Below, one piece after another: positions 9,698-20,205 of a DNA stretch of 64,000 bases. The notes beneath the pieces are model-generated. The model ran no database searches and was not told where the DNA came from. It saw only the letters and a program-made list of their open reading frames with translations. The position numbers and the translations under genes were made by a program. Every line of letters begins with the position of its first letter. Within the stretch, counting starts at the first letter, position 1. The stretch is from Shewanella aestuarii. Its GTDB lineage: Bacteria > Pseudomonadota > Gammaproteobacteria > Enterobacterales > Shewanellaceae. The stretch is from positions 124,001 through 188,000 of the forward strand of contig NZ_BMOT01000003.1 in NCBI RefSeq assembly GCF_014647215.1. The letters run 5' to 3'.

Positions 9698-10543
9698 ATG
9701 TTCAAATTATCGCATGGTGAGAAGCGATTAGATCTCTCTCGGCCAGTTGTTATGGGAATTGTTAATGTCACGCCAGATTCGTTTTCAGACGGTGGTGAGT
9801 ACAACCTTTTCGAAAGTGCGTGCCGGCATGTTGACCATATAATAGAACAAGGGGCACTCATCATCGATATTGGTGGCGAGTCCACTCGTCCTGGCGCTGC
9901 CGAGGTAACTGTCGAGCAGGAACTTGAGAGGGTGTTACCTATTATCAAATATATATCATCAAAGCATGATGTATGGATTTCGATTGATACAAGTAAACCT
10001 GAAGTGATGAAACAGGCGGTTGCTGCTGGAGCTAATCTGATAAATGATGTCAGAGCTTTGCAATTACCAGGCGCCCTAGCAATGGCTGCAAACTTAAATG
10101 TGCCTGTATGCCTGATGCACATGCAAGGCCAGCCTAAAACAATGCAAAACTCGCCTGAATACCAAGATGTATTAAAGGATGTGTTTGAGTTCTTTGAGCA
10201 ACGGATTTCCGCCTGTGAGGCTGCTGGGATCACAAGAAGCCAGATAATATTAGATCCAGGCTTTGGCTTTGGTAAAACTTTAGCGCATAATTACCAATTA
10301 TTAGCAGGATTAGCAGTATTTCATCAGTTTGACTTACCAATATTAATTGGTTTGTCGCGAAAAAGTATGATTGGTGATTTATTAAAACGTTCAACTTCTG
10401 AACGTCTTGCGGGCAGCTTGGCTGGGGCATTAATTGCCGCACAAAATGGCGCGCATGTGATACGTGTACACGACGTACCCGAAACCGTCGATGTACTAAA
10501 GATAATGACTGAGACTCAGAATTACTCAGCGTATGAATGCTAA
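9698..10543 (+). CDS. folP: Dihydropteroate synthase
   Basis: Condenses p-aminobenzoate with dihydropterin pyrophosphate in folate synthesis; the target of sulfonamides. The 281-residue TIM-barrel protein shows MGIVNVTPDSFSDGG near the N-terminus, DIGGESTRPGA, LMHMQG and DPGFGFGK, all family signatures. I chose the ATG at 9698 (MFKLSHGEKRL) because an upstream in-frame ATG at 9626 would translate through the ftsH terminator. It precedes glmM, as in many gammaproteobacteria. Confidence 0.95.
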   Translation: MFKLSHGEKRLDLSRPVVMGIVNVTPDSFSDGGEYNLFESACRHVDHIIEQGALIIDIGGESTRPGAAEVTVEQELERVLPIIKYISSKHDVWISIDTSKPEVMKQAVAAGANLINDVRALQLPGALAMAANLNVPVCLMHMQGQPKTMQNSPEYQDVLKDVFEFFEQRISACEAAGITRSQIILDPGFGFGKTLAHNYQLLAGLAVFHQFDLPILIGLSRKSMIGDLLKRSTSERLAGSLAGALIAAQNGAHVIRVHDVPETVDVLKIMTETQNYSAYEC

Positions 10544-10595
10544 ACATCATGGAAGTACAACAATAATTTGAGTGAATTCACTTAAGTGGGGACAT

Positions 10596-11933
10596 GTGAA
10601 AACAAGACAATTTTTTGGAACTGACGGCATTCGAGGCAAGGTCGGTTCAGGTAAAATGACACCCGAGCTAGCATTAAAGTTGGGCTGGGCTGCTGGTAGA
10701 GTGTTATCTCGTACTGGCACAAAAAAGGTGATCATAGGTAAAGATACTCGTATTTCTGGATACTTATTTGAATCTGCTTTAGAAGCTGGTTTATCTGCTG
10801 CGGGTTTAAATGTGTTATTGCTTGGCCCAATGCCTACGCCAGCTGTAGCCTATTTAACCCGTACATTTAGAGCTGAAGCTGGCGTTGTGATCAGCGCATC
10901 TCATAATCCTTATTATGATAACGGCATTAAATTCTTCTCCACTGATGGCAGTAAGCTTGATGATGCGATTGAATTAGAAATTGAAGCTGAACTAGAAAAG
11001 CCACTAATTTGTGTTGAATCACATTTACTCGGTAAAGCACGCCGAATTGATGATGCCGCAGGCCGATATATTGAATACTGCAAAGGTAATTTCCCTGCAG
11101 AACACACTCTCACTGGACTTAAAATCGTTGTCGATTGTGCCCACGGTGCGACTTACCATATTGCGCCTAGTGTGTTTCGTGAGTTAGGTGCTGAGGTGGT
11201 TGCCATTGGTGATAAACCAGATGGCATGAACATCAACGATAAAGTTGGTGCGACATCAATGGCGAAGATTTGTGAAACGGTATTAGCCGAGAATGCTGAT
11301 CTTGGTATTGCATTAGACGGTGATGGCGACCGCATTATGATGGTCAACCGACGTGGTGAAGTCATTGATGGCGATCAAATTCTTTATATCTTGGCTGTTG
11401 ATGCACAAAAACGCGGGGTATTAAAAGGTGGTGTCGTCGGGACCTTAATGTCGAACTTAGGCCTAGATCTAGCCTTACAAGAATTAGATATTCCTTTTGT
11501 GCGTTCAAATGTCGGTGACCGTTACGTCATGGAGCTGCTAAAGCAACGTGAATGGCGTATCGGCGGTGAAAATTCTGGTCATATCCTTAACTTAGATCAC
11601 GGCACCACAGGTGATGGTATCATTGCTGGTATTTTGGTGCTTGCAGCGATGCGTAGACAAGATGCGAGCCTAGAGTCACTTACCGAGCCAATGAAAATGT
11701 TACCGCAAGTATTGGTTAATGTTAGATTTGAAGGCAGCAATAATCCATTAAATTCAGATGCTGTTAAATCAGCCCAAGCCTATGTTGAACAGCAATTAGG
11801 TGCTCGAGGTCGCGTTCTGTTAAGAAAGTCGGGAACCGAACCCTTAATCCGCGTTATGGTTGAGGGTGATGAACACGATCAAGTATTAGCCTTCGCCAAT
11901 AAAATTGCCGATGCAGTAAAACTGGCCTGCTAA
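10596..11933 (+). CDS. glmM: Phosphoglucosamine mutase
   Basis: Interconverts glucosamine-6-phosphate and glucosamine-1-phosphate on the path to UDP-GlcNAc for peptidoglycan and LPS. 445 residues. The phosphoserine loop ISASHNP puts the catalytic Ser at residue 102, as in E. coli; the metal-binding loop DGDGDR and the phosphate-binding RKSGTEP near the C-terminus are present. The GTG at 10596 after GGGGAC gives the family N-terminus ([14 protein letters not shown]). An ATG at 10572 would add eight unsupported residues. Confidence 0.95.
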   Translation: MKTRQFFGTDGIRGKVGSGKMTPELALKLGWAAGRVLSRTGTKKVIIGKDTRISGYLFESALEAGLSAAGLNVLLLGPMPTPAVAYLTRTFRAEAGVVISASHNPYYDNGIKFFSTDGSKLDDAIELEIEAELEKPLICVESHLLGKARRIDDAAGRYIEYCKGNFPAEHTLTGLKIVVDCAHGATYHIAPSVFRELGAEVVAIGDKPDGMNINDKVGATSMAKICETVLAENADLGIALDGDGDRIMMVNRRGEVIDGDQILYILAVDAQKRGVLKGGVVGTLMSNLGLDLALQELDIPFVRSNVGDRYVMELLKQREWRIGGENSGHILNLDHGTTGDGIIAGILVLAAMRRQDASLESLTEPMKMLPQVLVNVRFEGSNNPLNSDAVKSAQAYVEQQLGARGRVLLRKSGTEPLIRVMVEGDEHDQVLAFANKIADAVKLAC

Positions 11934-12082
11934 CCTTAAAAACAAATCGTCATATTTTATTTAAGCTGTTGCTGGGGTGAAAATTAACCACTTCGACAGC
12001 TTATTGTAAATATTCACCTATTACCTATTGTAACTTGATAAGTGGTTCGCTATTATTCACGCCGCTTTCAGAGGAGACCGTG

Positions 12083-12865
12083 ATGGCACTCAGACGACCT
12101 ATGGTAGCTGGCAACTGGAAAATGAATGGCAATTCGGCATTAGCCCAAGAGTTATTCAAGAAATTTGCTTCTAAGCTACAAAATGATTCAGCTGAAGTGG
12201 TTTTATGCCCGCCTTCAATTTATCTTGAAAGTGTAAGGCAACTGCTTGAGTCTAATAAGCAAACCTTAGATGGTGCGCTTGTAAGAATGGGCGCTCAAAA
12301 TCTTAGTCAACATGATTTTGGTGCGTATACCGGAGAAATATCCGGGCAGATGCTAAAAGATTCAGGATGTCGATATGTGATTATCGGCCACTCCGAACGT
12401 CGCCGTATGTACGGTGAGACGAGTAACATAGTAGCAGAGAAATTTGCTGCGGCTCAAAAACATGGTTTGACGCCTATTTTATGTGTAGGTGAGTCAGGTC
12501 CAGCGCGTGAAGCAAGACGTACTTTTGAAGTTATTGCTGAAGAACTGGATATCGTCATTGAAAAAAATGGCACTATGGCTTTTGATAATGCAATTATCGC
12601 CTACGAACCATTATGGGCCGTAGGAACAGGTAAAAGCGCAACTCCAGAGCAGGCGCAAGAAGTTCATGCGTTTATTCGCAACCGCCTCTCTGAAGTGTCT
12701 CCATTTATTGGAGAGAATATCAGGATTTTATACGGTGGGAGTGTTACGCCGAGTAATGCGGCAGATATCTTCGCCCAACCTGATGTTGATGGTGGACTGA
12801 TTGGCGGAGCTAGCTTAAATTCGTCAGAATTCCTAAGTTTATGTTCCATAGCAATGAGCGCGTAA
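12083..12865 (+). CDS. tpiA: Triosephosphate isomerase
   Basis: Interconverts dihydroxyacetone phosphate and glyceraldehyde-3-phosphate in glycolysis and gluconeogenesis. 260 residues, with the catalytic Lys13 (NWKMNG), His103 (IIGHSERR) and Glu175 (AYEPLWAVGTGK) and the phosphate loop GGSV. The ATG at 12083 follows GAGGAG at about 12071; an ATG at 12035 would place 16 extra residues before the conserved start and is rejected. SecG follows six bases after the stop. Confidence 0.96.
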   Translation: MALRRPMVAGNWKMNGNSALAQELFKKFASKLQNDSAEVVLCPPSIYLESVRQLLESNKQTLDGALVRMGAQNLSQHDFGAYTGEISGQMLKDSGCRYVIIGHSERRRMYGETSNIVAEKFAAAQKHGLTPILCVGESGPAREARRTFEVIAEELDIVIEKNGTMAFDNAIIAYEPLWAVGTGKSATPEQAQEVHAFIRNRLSEVSPFIGENIRILYGGSVTPSNAADIFAQPDVDGGLIGGASLNSSEFLSLCSIAMSA

Positions 12866-12870
12866 TTATT

Positions 12871-13206
12871 ATGTACGAAGTTCTTATAGTTGTTTACTTG
12901 GTGGTAGCAATTGGCCTAGTTGGTCTAATTCTTATTCAGCAAGGTAAGGGCGCCGATATGGGCGCATCCTTTGGCGCAGGCGCGTCAGGTACGTTATTTG
13001 GTTCTAGTGGCTCAGGTAATTTTCTGACACGCAGTACAGCCATTTTAGCTATCGCTTTCTTCGCGTTAAGCTTAATTATTGGTAACTTAAGTGCTAACCA
13101 TAATAAAGCCGAAGATAAGTGGAACGATTTAGGTTCGGCAGCTGAGCAAATCATTGAAGATGCACCAGTTGTAGAGCAACAGTCAGAAACTAAGATCCCT
13201 GACTAA
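12871..13206 (+). CDS. secG: Preprotein translocase subunit SecG
   Basis: Small membrane subunit of the SecYEG channel. 111 residues with two membrane helices (about 2-22 and 50-72) separated by a Gly-rich loop (GASFGAGASGTLFGSSGSG), the typical SecG pattern, and a hydrophilic acidic tail. The ATG at 12871 is chosen as the family start; the upstream ATG at 12841 lies inside tpiA. The tpiA-secG-tRNA-Leu order is usual in gammaproteobacteria. Confidence 0.94.
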   Translation: MYEVLIVVYLVVAIGLVGLILIQQGKGADMGASFGAGASGTLFGSSGSGNFLTRSTAILAIAFFALSLIIGNLSANHNKAEDKWNDLGSAAEQIIEDAPVVEQQSETKIPD

Positions 13207-13216
13207 TACCAGATAA

Positions 13217-13303
13217 GCCGAGGTGGTGGAATTGGTAGACGCGCAGCCTTGAGGTGGCTGTGTCCTAACGGACGTGCGGGTTCAAGTCCCGCTCTCGGCA
13301 CCA
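13217..13303 (+). tRNA. tRNA-Leu (anticodon GAG)
   Basis: An 87-base class II tRNA with encoded CCA. The acceptor GCCGAGG is closed by a 3' strand ending CTCGGCACCA, the D arm contains AATTGGTAGA, the anticodon loop CTTGAGGT reads GAG, a long variable arm (TGTCCTAACGGACG) follows, and the T arm has GGGTTCAAGTCCC. It sits 10 bases after secG, the position of leuU in E. coli. Confidence 0.97.
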
Positions 13304-13386
13304 GTTAAAAAATGTTCAGTTAGATGGATTTTACTGAATAGTTATTGCAAGCTAAGACGTAAGTTAATATACTTGCACTCAGTTGA

Positions 13387-13463
<77 letters not shown>

Positions 13464-13516
13464 GCTCCCTGTTATTTGATTTTTAAATAACAGATACAGG
13501 TTCTATAATAAAATAG

Positions 13517-13538
13517 CCTCGTATTTACGGGGTTTTTT
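13517..13538 (+). terminator. Terminator-like hairpin after tRNA-fMet
   Basis: CCTCGT pairs with ACGGGG (one T-G wobble) around ATTT, followed by six T. A modest intrinsic terminator; some read-through into rimP-nusA would be expected. Confidence 0.65.
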
Positions 13539-13583
13539 GTTATATGGACTTTTGATATTCCGTGTTTTTAAGGCGGATTTGAT

Positions 13584-13610
13584 AGGGGCTTTTAGCCCTT
13601 TTTTTGTTTT
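13584..13610 (+). promoter_or_regulatory. Second terminator-like hairpin touching the rimP ribosome binding site
   Basis: GGGGCT faces AGCCC(T) around a TTT loop, followed by seven T, a G, then eight T and directly by the GGGGG Shine-Dalgarno sequence of rimP. It looks like an attenuator placed just before the rimP start. The E. coli nusA operon leader also contains terminators; equivalence is inference. Confidence 0.5.
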
Positions 13611-13625
13611 TTTTGGGGGTCATTT

Positions 13626-14081
13626 TTGGCAACACTAGAATCAAGATTGGTAGAGATGTTAGCTGTACCAGTTGAAGCACTTGGTTTTCAGCTTTGGGGC
13701 ATCGAATATGTTCAGGCTGGTAAACACTCAATCGTACGCGTTTTCATTGATCACGAAAATGGGATCAACATTGAAGATTGTGCTGAGGTGAGTCGTCAAG
13801 TAAGTGCGGTACTTGATGTTGAAGACCCTATTTCAACAGAATTTACACTAGAAGTATCTTCCCCAGGTGTGGATAGACCGTTATTTAATGCTCAACAATA
13901 TGCGGCATATATTGGCGAAGATGCAAAAGTACAATTGACTATGCCTGTTGCAGGCAGTCGTAATTTAAAAGGCGCCATTACTAAGATTGAAGGTCAAATG
14001 CTGACAATCAAAGTAGATGGAAAAGACTTGGTTGTTGCTTTGGATAATATCCGCAAAGGCAACATCATCGCAAAATTTTAA
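13626..14081 (+). CDS. rimP: Ribosome maturation factor RimP
   Basis: Needed for maturation of the 30S subunit. 151 residues; the N-terminal domain has the family sequence [18 protein letters not shown], then [19 protein letters not shown] and [12 protein letters not shown], followed by the small SH3-like C-terminal domain. The start is TTG at 13626, six bases after GGGGG; no ATG gives a better N-terminus ([12 protein letters not shown] agrees with family members). First gene of the rimP-nusA-infB cluster; its leader carries two terminator-like hairpins. Confidence 0.94.
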   Translation: MATLESRLVEMLAVPVEALGFQLWGIEYVQAGKHSIVRVFIDHENGINIEDCAEVSRQVSAVLDVEDPISTEFTLEVSSPGVDRPLFNAQQYAAYIGEDAKVQLTMPVAGSRNLKGAITKIEGQMLTIKVDGKDLVVALDNIRKGNIIAKF

Positions 14082-14112
14082 TAGTTTCAGGTGAAGAACG
14101 AGGCTAGACCAA

Positions 14113-15612
14113 ATGAATAAAGAGATCCTGCTAGTAGCAGAAGCGGTTTCAAATGAGAAAGCGGTTCCGCGTGAGAAAATTTTTGAAGCGTTAGAGATTG
14201 CGCTTGCTACAGCAACCAAGAAAAAATACGAAGGCGATATTGAAGTTCGTGTTGCAATTGATCGTAAAACTGGCCACTACGACACTTTCCGTCGTTGGAT
14301 GGTGGTTGATGATCAAGGTGAAGCGTTGGAAAACCCATACAGCGAAATCACCCTTGAAGCTGCCCGCTATGAAAATCCTGAACTTCAACCTGGCGATTAT
14401 GTAGAAGACGAGATCGAATCAGTTGTATTTGACCGTATTACTACTCAAACCGCTAAACAAGTGATCGTGCAAAAAGTACGTGAAGCTGAGCGTGCTCAAA
14501 TTGTTGAACAATTTATTGAGCGTGAAGGTGAGATTGTTACTGGTGTTGTTAAGAAAAGTACCCGCGAAAACGTGATTGTTGATTTAGGTAACAATGCTGA
14601 TGGCGTGTTATTTAAAGAAGACTTAATTAGCCGTGAATCTTTCCGTCCAGGTGACAGAGTGCGTGCATTACTCTATGCAGTCCGTCCAGAAGCTCGTGGC
14701 GCACAGATCTTCCTAACACGCAGCAAGCCAGAGATGTTGATTGAGCTTTTCCGTGTTGAAGTGCCTGAAATTTATGACGAATTAATTGAAGTTATGGGCG
14801 CAGCTCGTGATCCAGGTGCTCGCGCCAAAATCGCAGTAAAGTCTAATGACCGTCGTATCGACCCGATTGGTGCATGTGTTGGTATGCGTGGTGCACGTGT
14901 CCAAGCTGTTTCAAATGAACTAGGTGGCGAGCGTGTCGATATCGTGTTGTGGGATGATAATCCAGCGCAATATGTTATTAACGCAATGGCACCAGCTGAT
15001 GTGGCATCAATCATTGTTGATGAAGATAACCATTCTATGGATATCGCGGTTGAAGCGGACAGCCTAGCACAAGCTATCGGTCGTAATGGCCAAAACGTAC
15101 GTTTAGCAACTCAACTTACCGGTTGGGAATTAAATGTTATGACTGTAGAAGACATGAATAAGAAACACCAGGCAGAAAGTGCCAAGGTAGTTGATTTATT
15201 CGTCGCTTCTCTAGATATAGATGAAGATTTTGCATCAGTATTAGCGGAAGAAGGATTTACTTCTTTAGAAGAAATCGCTTACGTACCTGAAGCAGAGTTA
15301 TTAGCAATTGACGGATTTGATGAAGATATTGTTGCCTCGTTACGTGAACGTGCGAAAGCGGCAATTTCTACTCGTGCACTGGCTTCTGAAGAAGCATTAG
15401 ATGGTGCGCATCCAAGTGAAGACTTATTAGCGCTTGAAGGTTTAGAAACTCACCTTGCATTTGTTTTAGCAAGTAAAGGTGTAGTGACATTGGAAGACCT
15501 TGCTGAGCAAGGTATCGATGATTTAATCGAGATAGAAGAATTGACAGAAGAAAAAGCAGGTGAGCTCATCATGGCAGCCCGCAATATCTGTTGGTTTGGC
15601 GAAGAAGCATAA
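14113..15612 (+). CDS. nusA: Transcription termination/antitermination protein NusA
   Basis: RNA polymerase-binding factor acting in pausing, termination and antitermination. 499 residues. Order of domains: N-terminal RNAP-binding domain (1-130), S1 domain (about 135-200, [22 protein letters not shown]), two KH domains (about 230-345, with [13 protein letters not shown] and [12 protein letters not shown]), and two C-terminal acidic helix-hairpin-helix repeats (about 360-420 and 435-495), as in other gammaproteobacteria. It follows rimP by 31 bases and precedes infB by 26. Confidence 0.97.
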   Translation: MNKEILLVAEAVSNEKAVPREKIFEALEIALATATKKKYEGDIEVRVAIDRKTGHYDTFRRWMVVDDQGEALENPYSEITLEAARYENPELQPGDYVEDEIESVVFDRITTQTAKQVIVQKVREAERAQIVEQFIEREGEIVTGVVKKSTRENVIVDLGNNADGVLFKEDLISRESFRPGDRVRALLYAVRPEARGAQIFLTRSKPEMLIELFRVEVPEIYDELIEVMGAARDPGARAKIAVKSNDRRIDPIGACVGMRGARVQAVSNELGGERVDIVLWDDNPAQYVINAMAPADVASIIVDEDNHSMDIAVEADSLAQAIGRNGQNVRLATQLTGWELNVMTVEDMNKKHQAESAKVVDLFVASLDIDEDFASVLAEEGFTSLEEIAYVPEAELLAIDGFDEDIVASLRERAKAAISTRALASEEALDGAHPSEDLLALEGLETHLAFVLASKGVVTLEDLAEQGIDDLIEIEELTEEKAGELIMAARNICWFGEEA

Positions 15613-15638
15613 GTCGATCAACAGAGGGGATTTAATTG

Positions 15639-18287
15639 ATGGCAGATACAAGTTTAGATAAGTTAGCTCAAGAAGTGGGCAAAAGTGTTGATCGTTTAGT
15701 TGAGCAATTCAACGAAGCCGGTATTAAAAAAACCAAAGCGGATACCGTTTCAGAAAAAGAGAAACAACAGCTATTGGATTTTTTGAAGAAACAGCACGGT
15801 GGTGACGCCGCGCCAACCAAAATGACATTACAGCGCAAAACGGTTTCGACCCTAAGTGTGTCAGGTTCTGGTGGACAATCAAAAGATGTCAAAGTAGAAG
15901 TTCGTAAAAAACGTACTTTTGTTAAACGTGAAGATACCGACATAGCAAAACAAGAAGCGGAAGCAAAAGCCAAAGCTGAAGAAGAAGCTAAGTTAAAAGC
16001 TGCTGCTGACGAAAAAGCTAAAGCAGAAGCTAAGGCAAAAGCCGATGCTGATGCCAAAGCGAAGGCGGCTAAAGAAGCTGAAGCTAAGGCGAAAGCGGCT
16101 AAAGCACCAAAAGCTGAACCTAAAGCAGATAAGCCTTTAGATCCAGCAGCACAAGCAGCAAAAGAAGAAGCTGAGCGTATCAAAGCGACTCAAGAAAAAG
16201 TATTGACCCAGAAGCAAAAAGAAGAAGCAGACAAAGCCGCTGAAAAAGCGCGTAAATTGGCTGAAGAAAACTCTAAGCGCTGGGCTGAAGAAGAACGTCA
16301 ACGTATTGAAGCCGAAAAGAATGGCGATCACCATGTGACCACATCTAAAGTAGCACGTGCTGCTGAAGATAGCTCAGATATGGATGATGAAAAACGTGGT
16401 CGTCGTGCACGCAATAAAAACACCAACAAAAAACGTGGTGGAAAAGATGCCCGTGATGGACGCGAAAGACATATGCGTCGTAACACTGCACCTCAATCTA
16501 TGGCGCATGGCTTCAATAAGCCAGTTGCTGCCGTGACGCGTGATGTTCGTTTAGGTGAAACGGTTACTGTTTCTGAACTTGCACATTTGATGGCAGTGAA
16601 AGCAACTGAAATCATCAAGCAAATGATGAAAATGGGTTCAATGGTTACGATTAACCAAGTACTTGACCAAGAAACAGCACAAATGGTAGCTGAAGAAATG
16701 GGTCATAAAGTTGTTCTGCTTCGTGAAAACGAACTTGAGCATCAAGTACTTCAAGACCGTGATGATAACGTTAAGTTAGAAACGCGTGCACCAGTTGTTA
16801 CCATTATGGGTCACGTTGACCATGGTAAAACTTCGTTACTTGACTACATCCGTCGTGCAAAAGTTGCTGCTGGCGAAGCCGGTGGTATTACTCAGCATAT
16901 CGGTGCTTATCACGTTGAAACTGAAAACGGTATGATCACCTTTTTAGATACACCAGGTCACGCCGCGTTTACTTCTATGCGTGCTCGTGGTGCTAAAGCA
17001 ACGGATATCGTTATCCTTGTAGTTGCTGCTGATGATGGTGTTATGCCTCAGACTATTGAAGCTATTCAACATGCTAAAGCCGGTAACGTGCCATTAATCG
17101 TTGCGGTTAATAAGATGGATAAGCCTGAAGCGGATCCAGATCGTGTTAAAAGCGAACTATCTCAGCACGGTGTTATGTCTGAAGATTGGGGCGGAGATAA
17201 CATGTTCGTTCACCTTTCAGCTAAAACAGGTGAAGGTGTTGATGAACTGTTAGAAGGTATCTTACTTCAATCTGAAGTATTAGAGCTTAAAGCTGTTCGC
17301 GATACTATGGCTGCAGGTGTTGTTATTGAGTCGCAGCTTGATAAAGGTCGTGGTCCAGTTGCAACTATTCTTGTTCAAGAAGGGACTTTACGCCAAGGTG
17401 ATATCGTTCTTTGTGGATTAGAATACGGCAAAATCCGTGCAATGAAAGATGAAAATGGCAAGCCAATTACCGAAGCGGGTCCATCTATTCCTGTTGAGAT
17501 TTTAGGTCTTTCAGGTGTGCCATCTGCAGGTGACGAAGCCACAGTTGTACGTGATGAACGTAAAGCTCGCGAAGTAGCACTATACCGTCAAGGTAAGTTC
17601 CGTGACGTGAAACTTGCTCGTCAGCAGAAGTCTAAATTAGAGAACATGTTCGCTAATATGACTGAAGGCGAAGTTCAAGAGTTGAACATCGTACTTAAAG
17701 CAGACGTTCAAGGTTCTTTAGAAGCGATTTGTGATTCTTTACAAGGCTTATCTACTGAAGAAGTTAAAGTGAACATTATTGCTCGTGGTGTTGGTGCATT
17801 AACTGAAACTGATGCAACTTTAGCTGCAGCTTCAAATGCTATCATGGTTGGTTTTAACGTTCGTGCTGATGCGCAAGCGCGTAAAACAATCGAAACAGAA
17901 AGCGTTGATTTACGTTACTACAGCATCATTTATAACCTAATTGATGAAGTACGTGCTGCAATGACTGGTATGTTAGCTCCTGAGTTCAAGCAAGAGATCA
18001 TTGGTCTTGCTGAAGTTCGTGATGTATTCAAGTCACCTAAACTTGGTGCTATTGCAGGTTGTATGGTTACTGAAGGTATCGTTAAGCGTAGCGCGCCAAT
18101 CCGCGTATTACGTGAAAACGTTGTTATCTATGAAGGCGAGCTAGAATCTCTACGCCGCTTCAAAGATGATGCACAAGAAGTGCGTAATGGCATGGAATGT
18201 GGTATCGGGGTTAAGAATTACAACGATGTGCGCGTAGGCGACCAAATCGAAGTATTCGAAACCATCGAAGTAGCTAGAACGCTATAA
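15639..18287 (+). CDS. infB: Translation initiation factor IF-2
   Basis: GTPase that brings initiator tRNA to the ribosome and promotes subunit joining. 882 residues. An N-terminal IF2N domain (1-50) is followed by a long Lys/Ala/Glu linker (about 90-250), a second IF2N region (about 305-360), the G domain with [13 protein letters not shown] and NKMD, and the C-terminal domains binding fMet-tRNA. I chose the ATG at 15639 after GAGGGG; a TTG directly before it is possible. The linker is built from short [13 protein letters not shown] units, which explains its low complexity. Confidence 0.96.
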   Translation: MADTSLDKLAQEVGKSVDRLVEQFNEAGIKKTKADTVSEKEKQQLLDFLKKQHGGDAAPTKMTLQRKTVSTLSVSGSGGQSKDVKVEVRKKRTFVKREDTDIAKQEAEAKAKAEEEAKLKAAADEKAKAEAKAKADADAKAKAAKEAEAKAKAAKAPKAEPKADKPLDPAAQAAKEEAERIKATQEKVLTQKQKEEADKAAEKARKLAEENSKRWAEEERQRIEAEKNGDHHVTTSKVARAAEDSSDMDDEKRGRRARNKNTNKKRGGKDARDGRERHMRRNTAPQSMAHGFNKPVAAVTRDVRLGETVTVSELAHLMAVKATEIIKQMMKMGSMVTINQVLDQETAQMVAEEMGHKVVLLRENELEHQVLQDRDDNVKLETRAPVVTIMGHVDHGKTSLLDYIRRAKVAAGEAGGITQHIGAYHVETENGMITFLDTPGHAAFTSMRARGAKATDIVILVVAADDGVMPQTIEAIQHAKAGNVPLIVAVNKMDKPEADPDRVKSELSQHGVMSEDWGGDNMFVHLSAKTGEGVDELLEGILLQSEVLELKAVRDTMAAGVVIESQLDKGRGPVATILVQEGTLRQGDIVLCGLEYGKIRAMKDENGKPITEAGPSIPVEILGLSGVPSAGDEATVVRDERKAREVALYRQGKFRDVKLARQQKSKLENMFANMTEGEVQELNIVLKADVQGSLEAICDSLQGLSTEEVKVNIIARGVGALTETDATLAAASNAIMVGFNVRADAQARKTIETESVDLRYYSIIYNLIDEVRAAMTGMLAPEFKQEIIGLAEVRDVFKSPKLGAIAGCMVTEGIVKRSAPIRVLRENVVIYEGELESLRRFKDDAQEVRNGMECGIGVKNYNDVRVGDQIEVFETIEVARTL

Positions 18288-18293
18288 TATGTG

Positions 18294-18319
18294 AAAGGGC
18301 GGCATTAGCCGCCCTTTTT
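18294..18319 (+). terminator. Hairpin between infB and rbfA
   Basis: AAAGGGCGGC and GCCGCCCTTT flank ATTA, followed by TT. A very stable GC stem with a short T run. It lies inside the expected operon, so it may be a partial terminator or an RNA-processing or stabilising element. Confidence 0.7.
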
Positions 18320-18345
18320 GATTCAATGACTCAGGTGGGTTAATT

Positions 18346-18768
18346 ATGGCAAAAGAATTTAGTCGCACACGTCGAATTGGACAGCAACTTCAGCAAGAAC
18401 TCGCGATGGTACTTCAACGCGATATGAAAGATCCTCGCATCGGCTTTGTCACTGTCAATGACGTAGAAGTCTCGCGTGATTTAAGTTATGCCCGTGTATT
18501 TGTTACTTTTTTCGAAGAAGACATTACGCTAGTTGAACAGAAAATTGCCGCATTAACAGCAGCAGCGCCTTATATCCGCACCTTGATTGCTGGGCGTATG
18601 AAGTTACGTGTAATGCCAGAGCTGCGTTTTATGTACGACAGTTCATTAGTTGAAGGTATGCGCATGTCTAACCTTGTTAGCCAAGTCATTACTAAAGACA
18701 AGCAGAAACAGCAAGACAGTGGTCGTGCTGATGAAATAGACCAAGACGAAACCCAGGAGAAAGATTAA
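18346..18768 (+). CDS. rbfA: 30S ribosome-binding factor RbfA
   Basis: KH-fold protein binding pre-30S particles and 16S rRNA helix 1 during maturation. 140 residues; family sequences [22 protein letters not shown] at the N-terminus, [27 protein letters not shown] core and [14 protein letters not shown] are clear. The C-terminal tail is Gln/Asp/Glu rich and probably disordered. The stop codon overlaps the truB ATG by one base. Confidence 0.96.
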   Translation: MAKEFSRTRRIGQQLQQELAMVLQRDMKDPRIGFVTVNDVEVSRDLSYARVFVTFFEEDITLVEQKIAALTAAAPYIRTLIAGRMKLRVMPELRFMYDSSLVEGMRMSNLVSQVITKDKQKQQDSGRADEIDQDETQEKD

Positions 18769-19730
18769 TGGCTCGTCGTCAAAAAGGTCGTTTTATCGAT
18801 GGTATTGTTTTATTAGATAAAGGTACTGGCATCAGCTCTAACCATGCTTTACAGCGGGTTAAACGGTTTTTTAATGCCAATAAAGCTGGGCATACAGGTG
18901 CGTTAGATCCCTTAGCGACAGGCATGTTGCCTGTCTGCTTAGGCGAAGCCACCAAGTTCTCTCAGCATCTGCTTGATGCTGATAAGCGTTATACCGTTAT
19001 AGCCAAACTTGGCCAACGTACTGATACCAGTGATTCAGACGGCGAAATTGTTCAAGAGCGTGAGATTAACTTCACTCAAGAACAATTACAGCAGGCGTTA
19101 GAACACTTTCGTGGTAATACCATGCAAGTACCGTCCATGTTTTCAGCCTTAAAGCATCAAGGGCAACCATTATACAAGTATGCACGAGAAGGGATTGAAG
19201 TCCCGCGTGAAGCAAGACCTATATCGGTTTTTGAATTGAACTTTTTAGGTTTAGAAGGTGATGAGTTAACGCTGGATATTCACTGCTCTAAAGGCACTTA
19301 TATCCGGACCATTATTGATGATCTTGGGGAAATGTTAGGCTGTGGTGCTCATGTTATTATGCTGCGTCGTACTCAGGTTGCAGAGTATCCGTATGAGAAA
19401 ATGGTAACGTTAGCACAACTTGAAGCTTTGATAGAGTCGGCGACTGAGCAAGGTATTCCTGCGAGTGAGTTGTTAGACCCACTATTGTTGCCAATGGATA
19501 CCGCTGTCGCGAATTTCACTGAGATAAACTTGCCTGAAACCATGTTGTATTACGTCATGCAAGGGCAGGCAGTACAGGCCTCAGGTTTAAAACCCAATGA
19601 GTTAGTGCGGATCACTATTGGTGACGAACGTAAGTTTGTCGGTATTGGCAGTATGAATGATGATGGTCAACTTGCACCGAAACGTTTAATTGTTATTCGT
19701 TCTGAAGATAGCGTGACATCAGCTGATTAA
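18768..19730 (+). CDS. truB: tRNA pseudouridine-55 synthase TruB
   Basis: Converts U55 of the tRNA T arm to pseudouridine and acts as a tRNA chaperone. 320 residues. The catalytic Asp47 lies in [16 protein letters not shown]; the RNA-binding KGTYIRT motif is present; the C-terminal third is a PUA-like domain. Translation is coupled to rbfA by a one-base overlap. Confidence 0.96.
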   Translation: MARRQKGRFIDGIVLLDKGTGISSNHALQRVKRFFNANKAGHTGALDPLATGMLPVCLGEATKFSQHLLDADKRYTVIAKLGQRTDTSDSDGEIVQEREINFTQEQLQQALEHFRGNTMQVPSMFSALKHQGQPLYKYAREGIEVPREARPISVFELNFLGLEGDELTLDIHCSKGTYIRTIIDDLGEMLGCGAHVIMLRRTQVAEYPYEKMVTLAQLEALIESATEQGIPASELLDPLLLPMDTAVANFTEINLPETMLYYVMQGQAVQASGLKPNELVRITIGDERKFVGIGSMNDDGQLAPKRLIVIRSEDSVTSAD

Positions 19731-19765
19731 TTTGATCTGTTTGCATGATACAAGATTAATTTGTA

Positions 19766-19794
19766 TTGCTCTAAAGGCTATTTCTAGTTAGAAT
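19766..19794 (+). promoter_or_regulatory. Candidate sigma-70 promoter of rpsO
   Basis: TTGCTC at 19766 and TAGAAT at 19789 are separated by 17 bases. Transcription would start near 19801, just before the leader hairpin of rpsO. Confidence 0.55.
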
Positions 19795-19804
19795 GTCGCG
19801 CCTC

Positions 19805-19832
19805 CTTTAGCTGAGTTAGTGATCGGCTAAAG
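19805..19832 (+). promoter_or_regulatory. Leader hairpin of rpsO, possible S15 autoregulatory site
   Basis: CTTTAGC at 19805 pairs with GCTAAAG at 19826, a perfect 7-bp stem around a 14-base loop, about 28 bases before the rpsO ATG and inside the predicted transcript. S15 represses its own translation through leader structure in several bacteria; whether this hairpin does so is inference. Confidence 0.4.
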
Positions 19833-19860
19833 ATTATTTATATTTATTTTGGAGATACAC

Positions 19861-20130
19861 ATGTCACTAAGTGCTGAAGCTAAAGCAAAAATTCTAGCAG
19901 AATTCGGTCGTTGCGAAAACGATACTGGTTCAACTGAAGTTCAAGTTGCTTTATTAACTGCTCAAATCAACCACCTTCAAGGTCACTTTAAAACGCACAT
20001 TCACGACCACCACTCACGTCGTGGTTTGTTACGTATGGTTAGCGCTCGTCGTAAGCTTACTGCTTATTTAAAGCGTACTGACGTTGCACGTTATACTGCG
20101 TTGATCCAGAAGTTAGGTTTACGTCGTTAA
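19861..20130 (+). CDS. rpsO: 30S ribosomal protein S15
   Basis: Primary 16S rRNA-binding protein of the small subunit platform and part of bridge B4. 89 residues, the standard length, with family segments [17 protein letters not shown] and [18 protein letters not shown]. The ATG at 19861 follows GGAG at 19851; the ATG four codons upstream overlaps that site and is rejected. It has its own promoter and a strong terminator. Confidence 0.97.
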   Translation: MSLSAEAKAKILAEFGRCENDTGSTEVQVALLTAQINHLQGHFKTHIHDHHSRRGLLRMVSARRKLTAYLKRTDVARYTALIQKLGLRR

Positions 20131-20166
20131 TACGATTTTGACTTGCTAAAGCAAGTTGAAAACGTT

Positions 20167-20194
20167 AAAAAAGGAGGCTTAGCCTCCTTTTTTG
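20167..20194 (+). terminator. Terminator between rpsO and the GGDEF-EAL gene (both strands)
   Basis: AAAAAAGGAGGC and GCCTCCTTTTTT flank TTA. Symmetric A and T tracts let it serve rpsO and the converging gene on the other strand. Confidence 0.85.
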
Positions 20195-20205
20195 TTGCCT
20201 AAATT

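Noticed and set aside
9688..10233. 181-residue open frame on the minus strand
   Set aside because: Antisense to folP, which has all dihydropteroate synthase motifs; no family similarity or start site for the reverse frame.
12841..12870. Upstream ATG for secG
   Set aside because: It lies inside tpiA and would add ten residues before the conserved SecG N-terminus.
15668..16183. 171-residue open frame on the minus strand
   Set aside because: It is antisense to the Lys/Ala/Glu linker of infB; the Ala/Ser/Phe-rich translation simply mirrors that composition.
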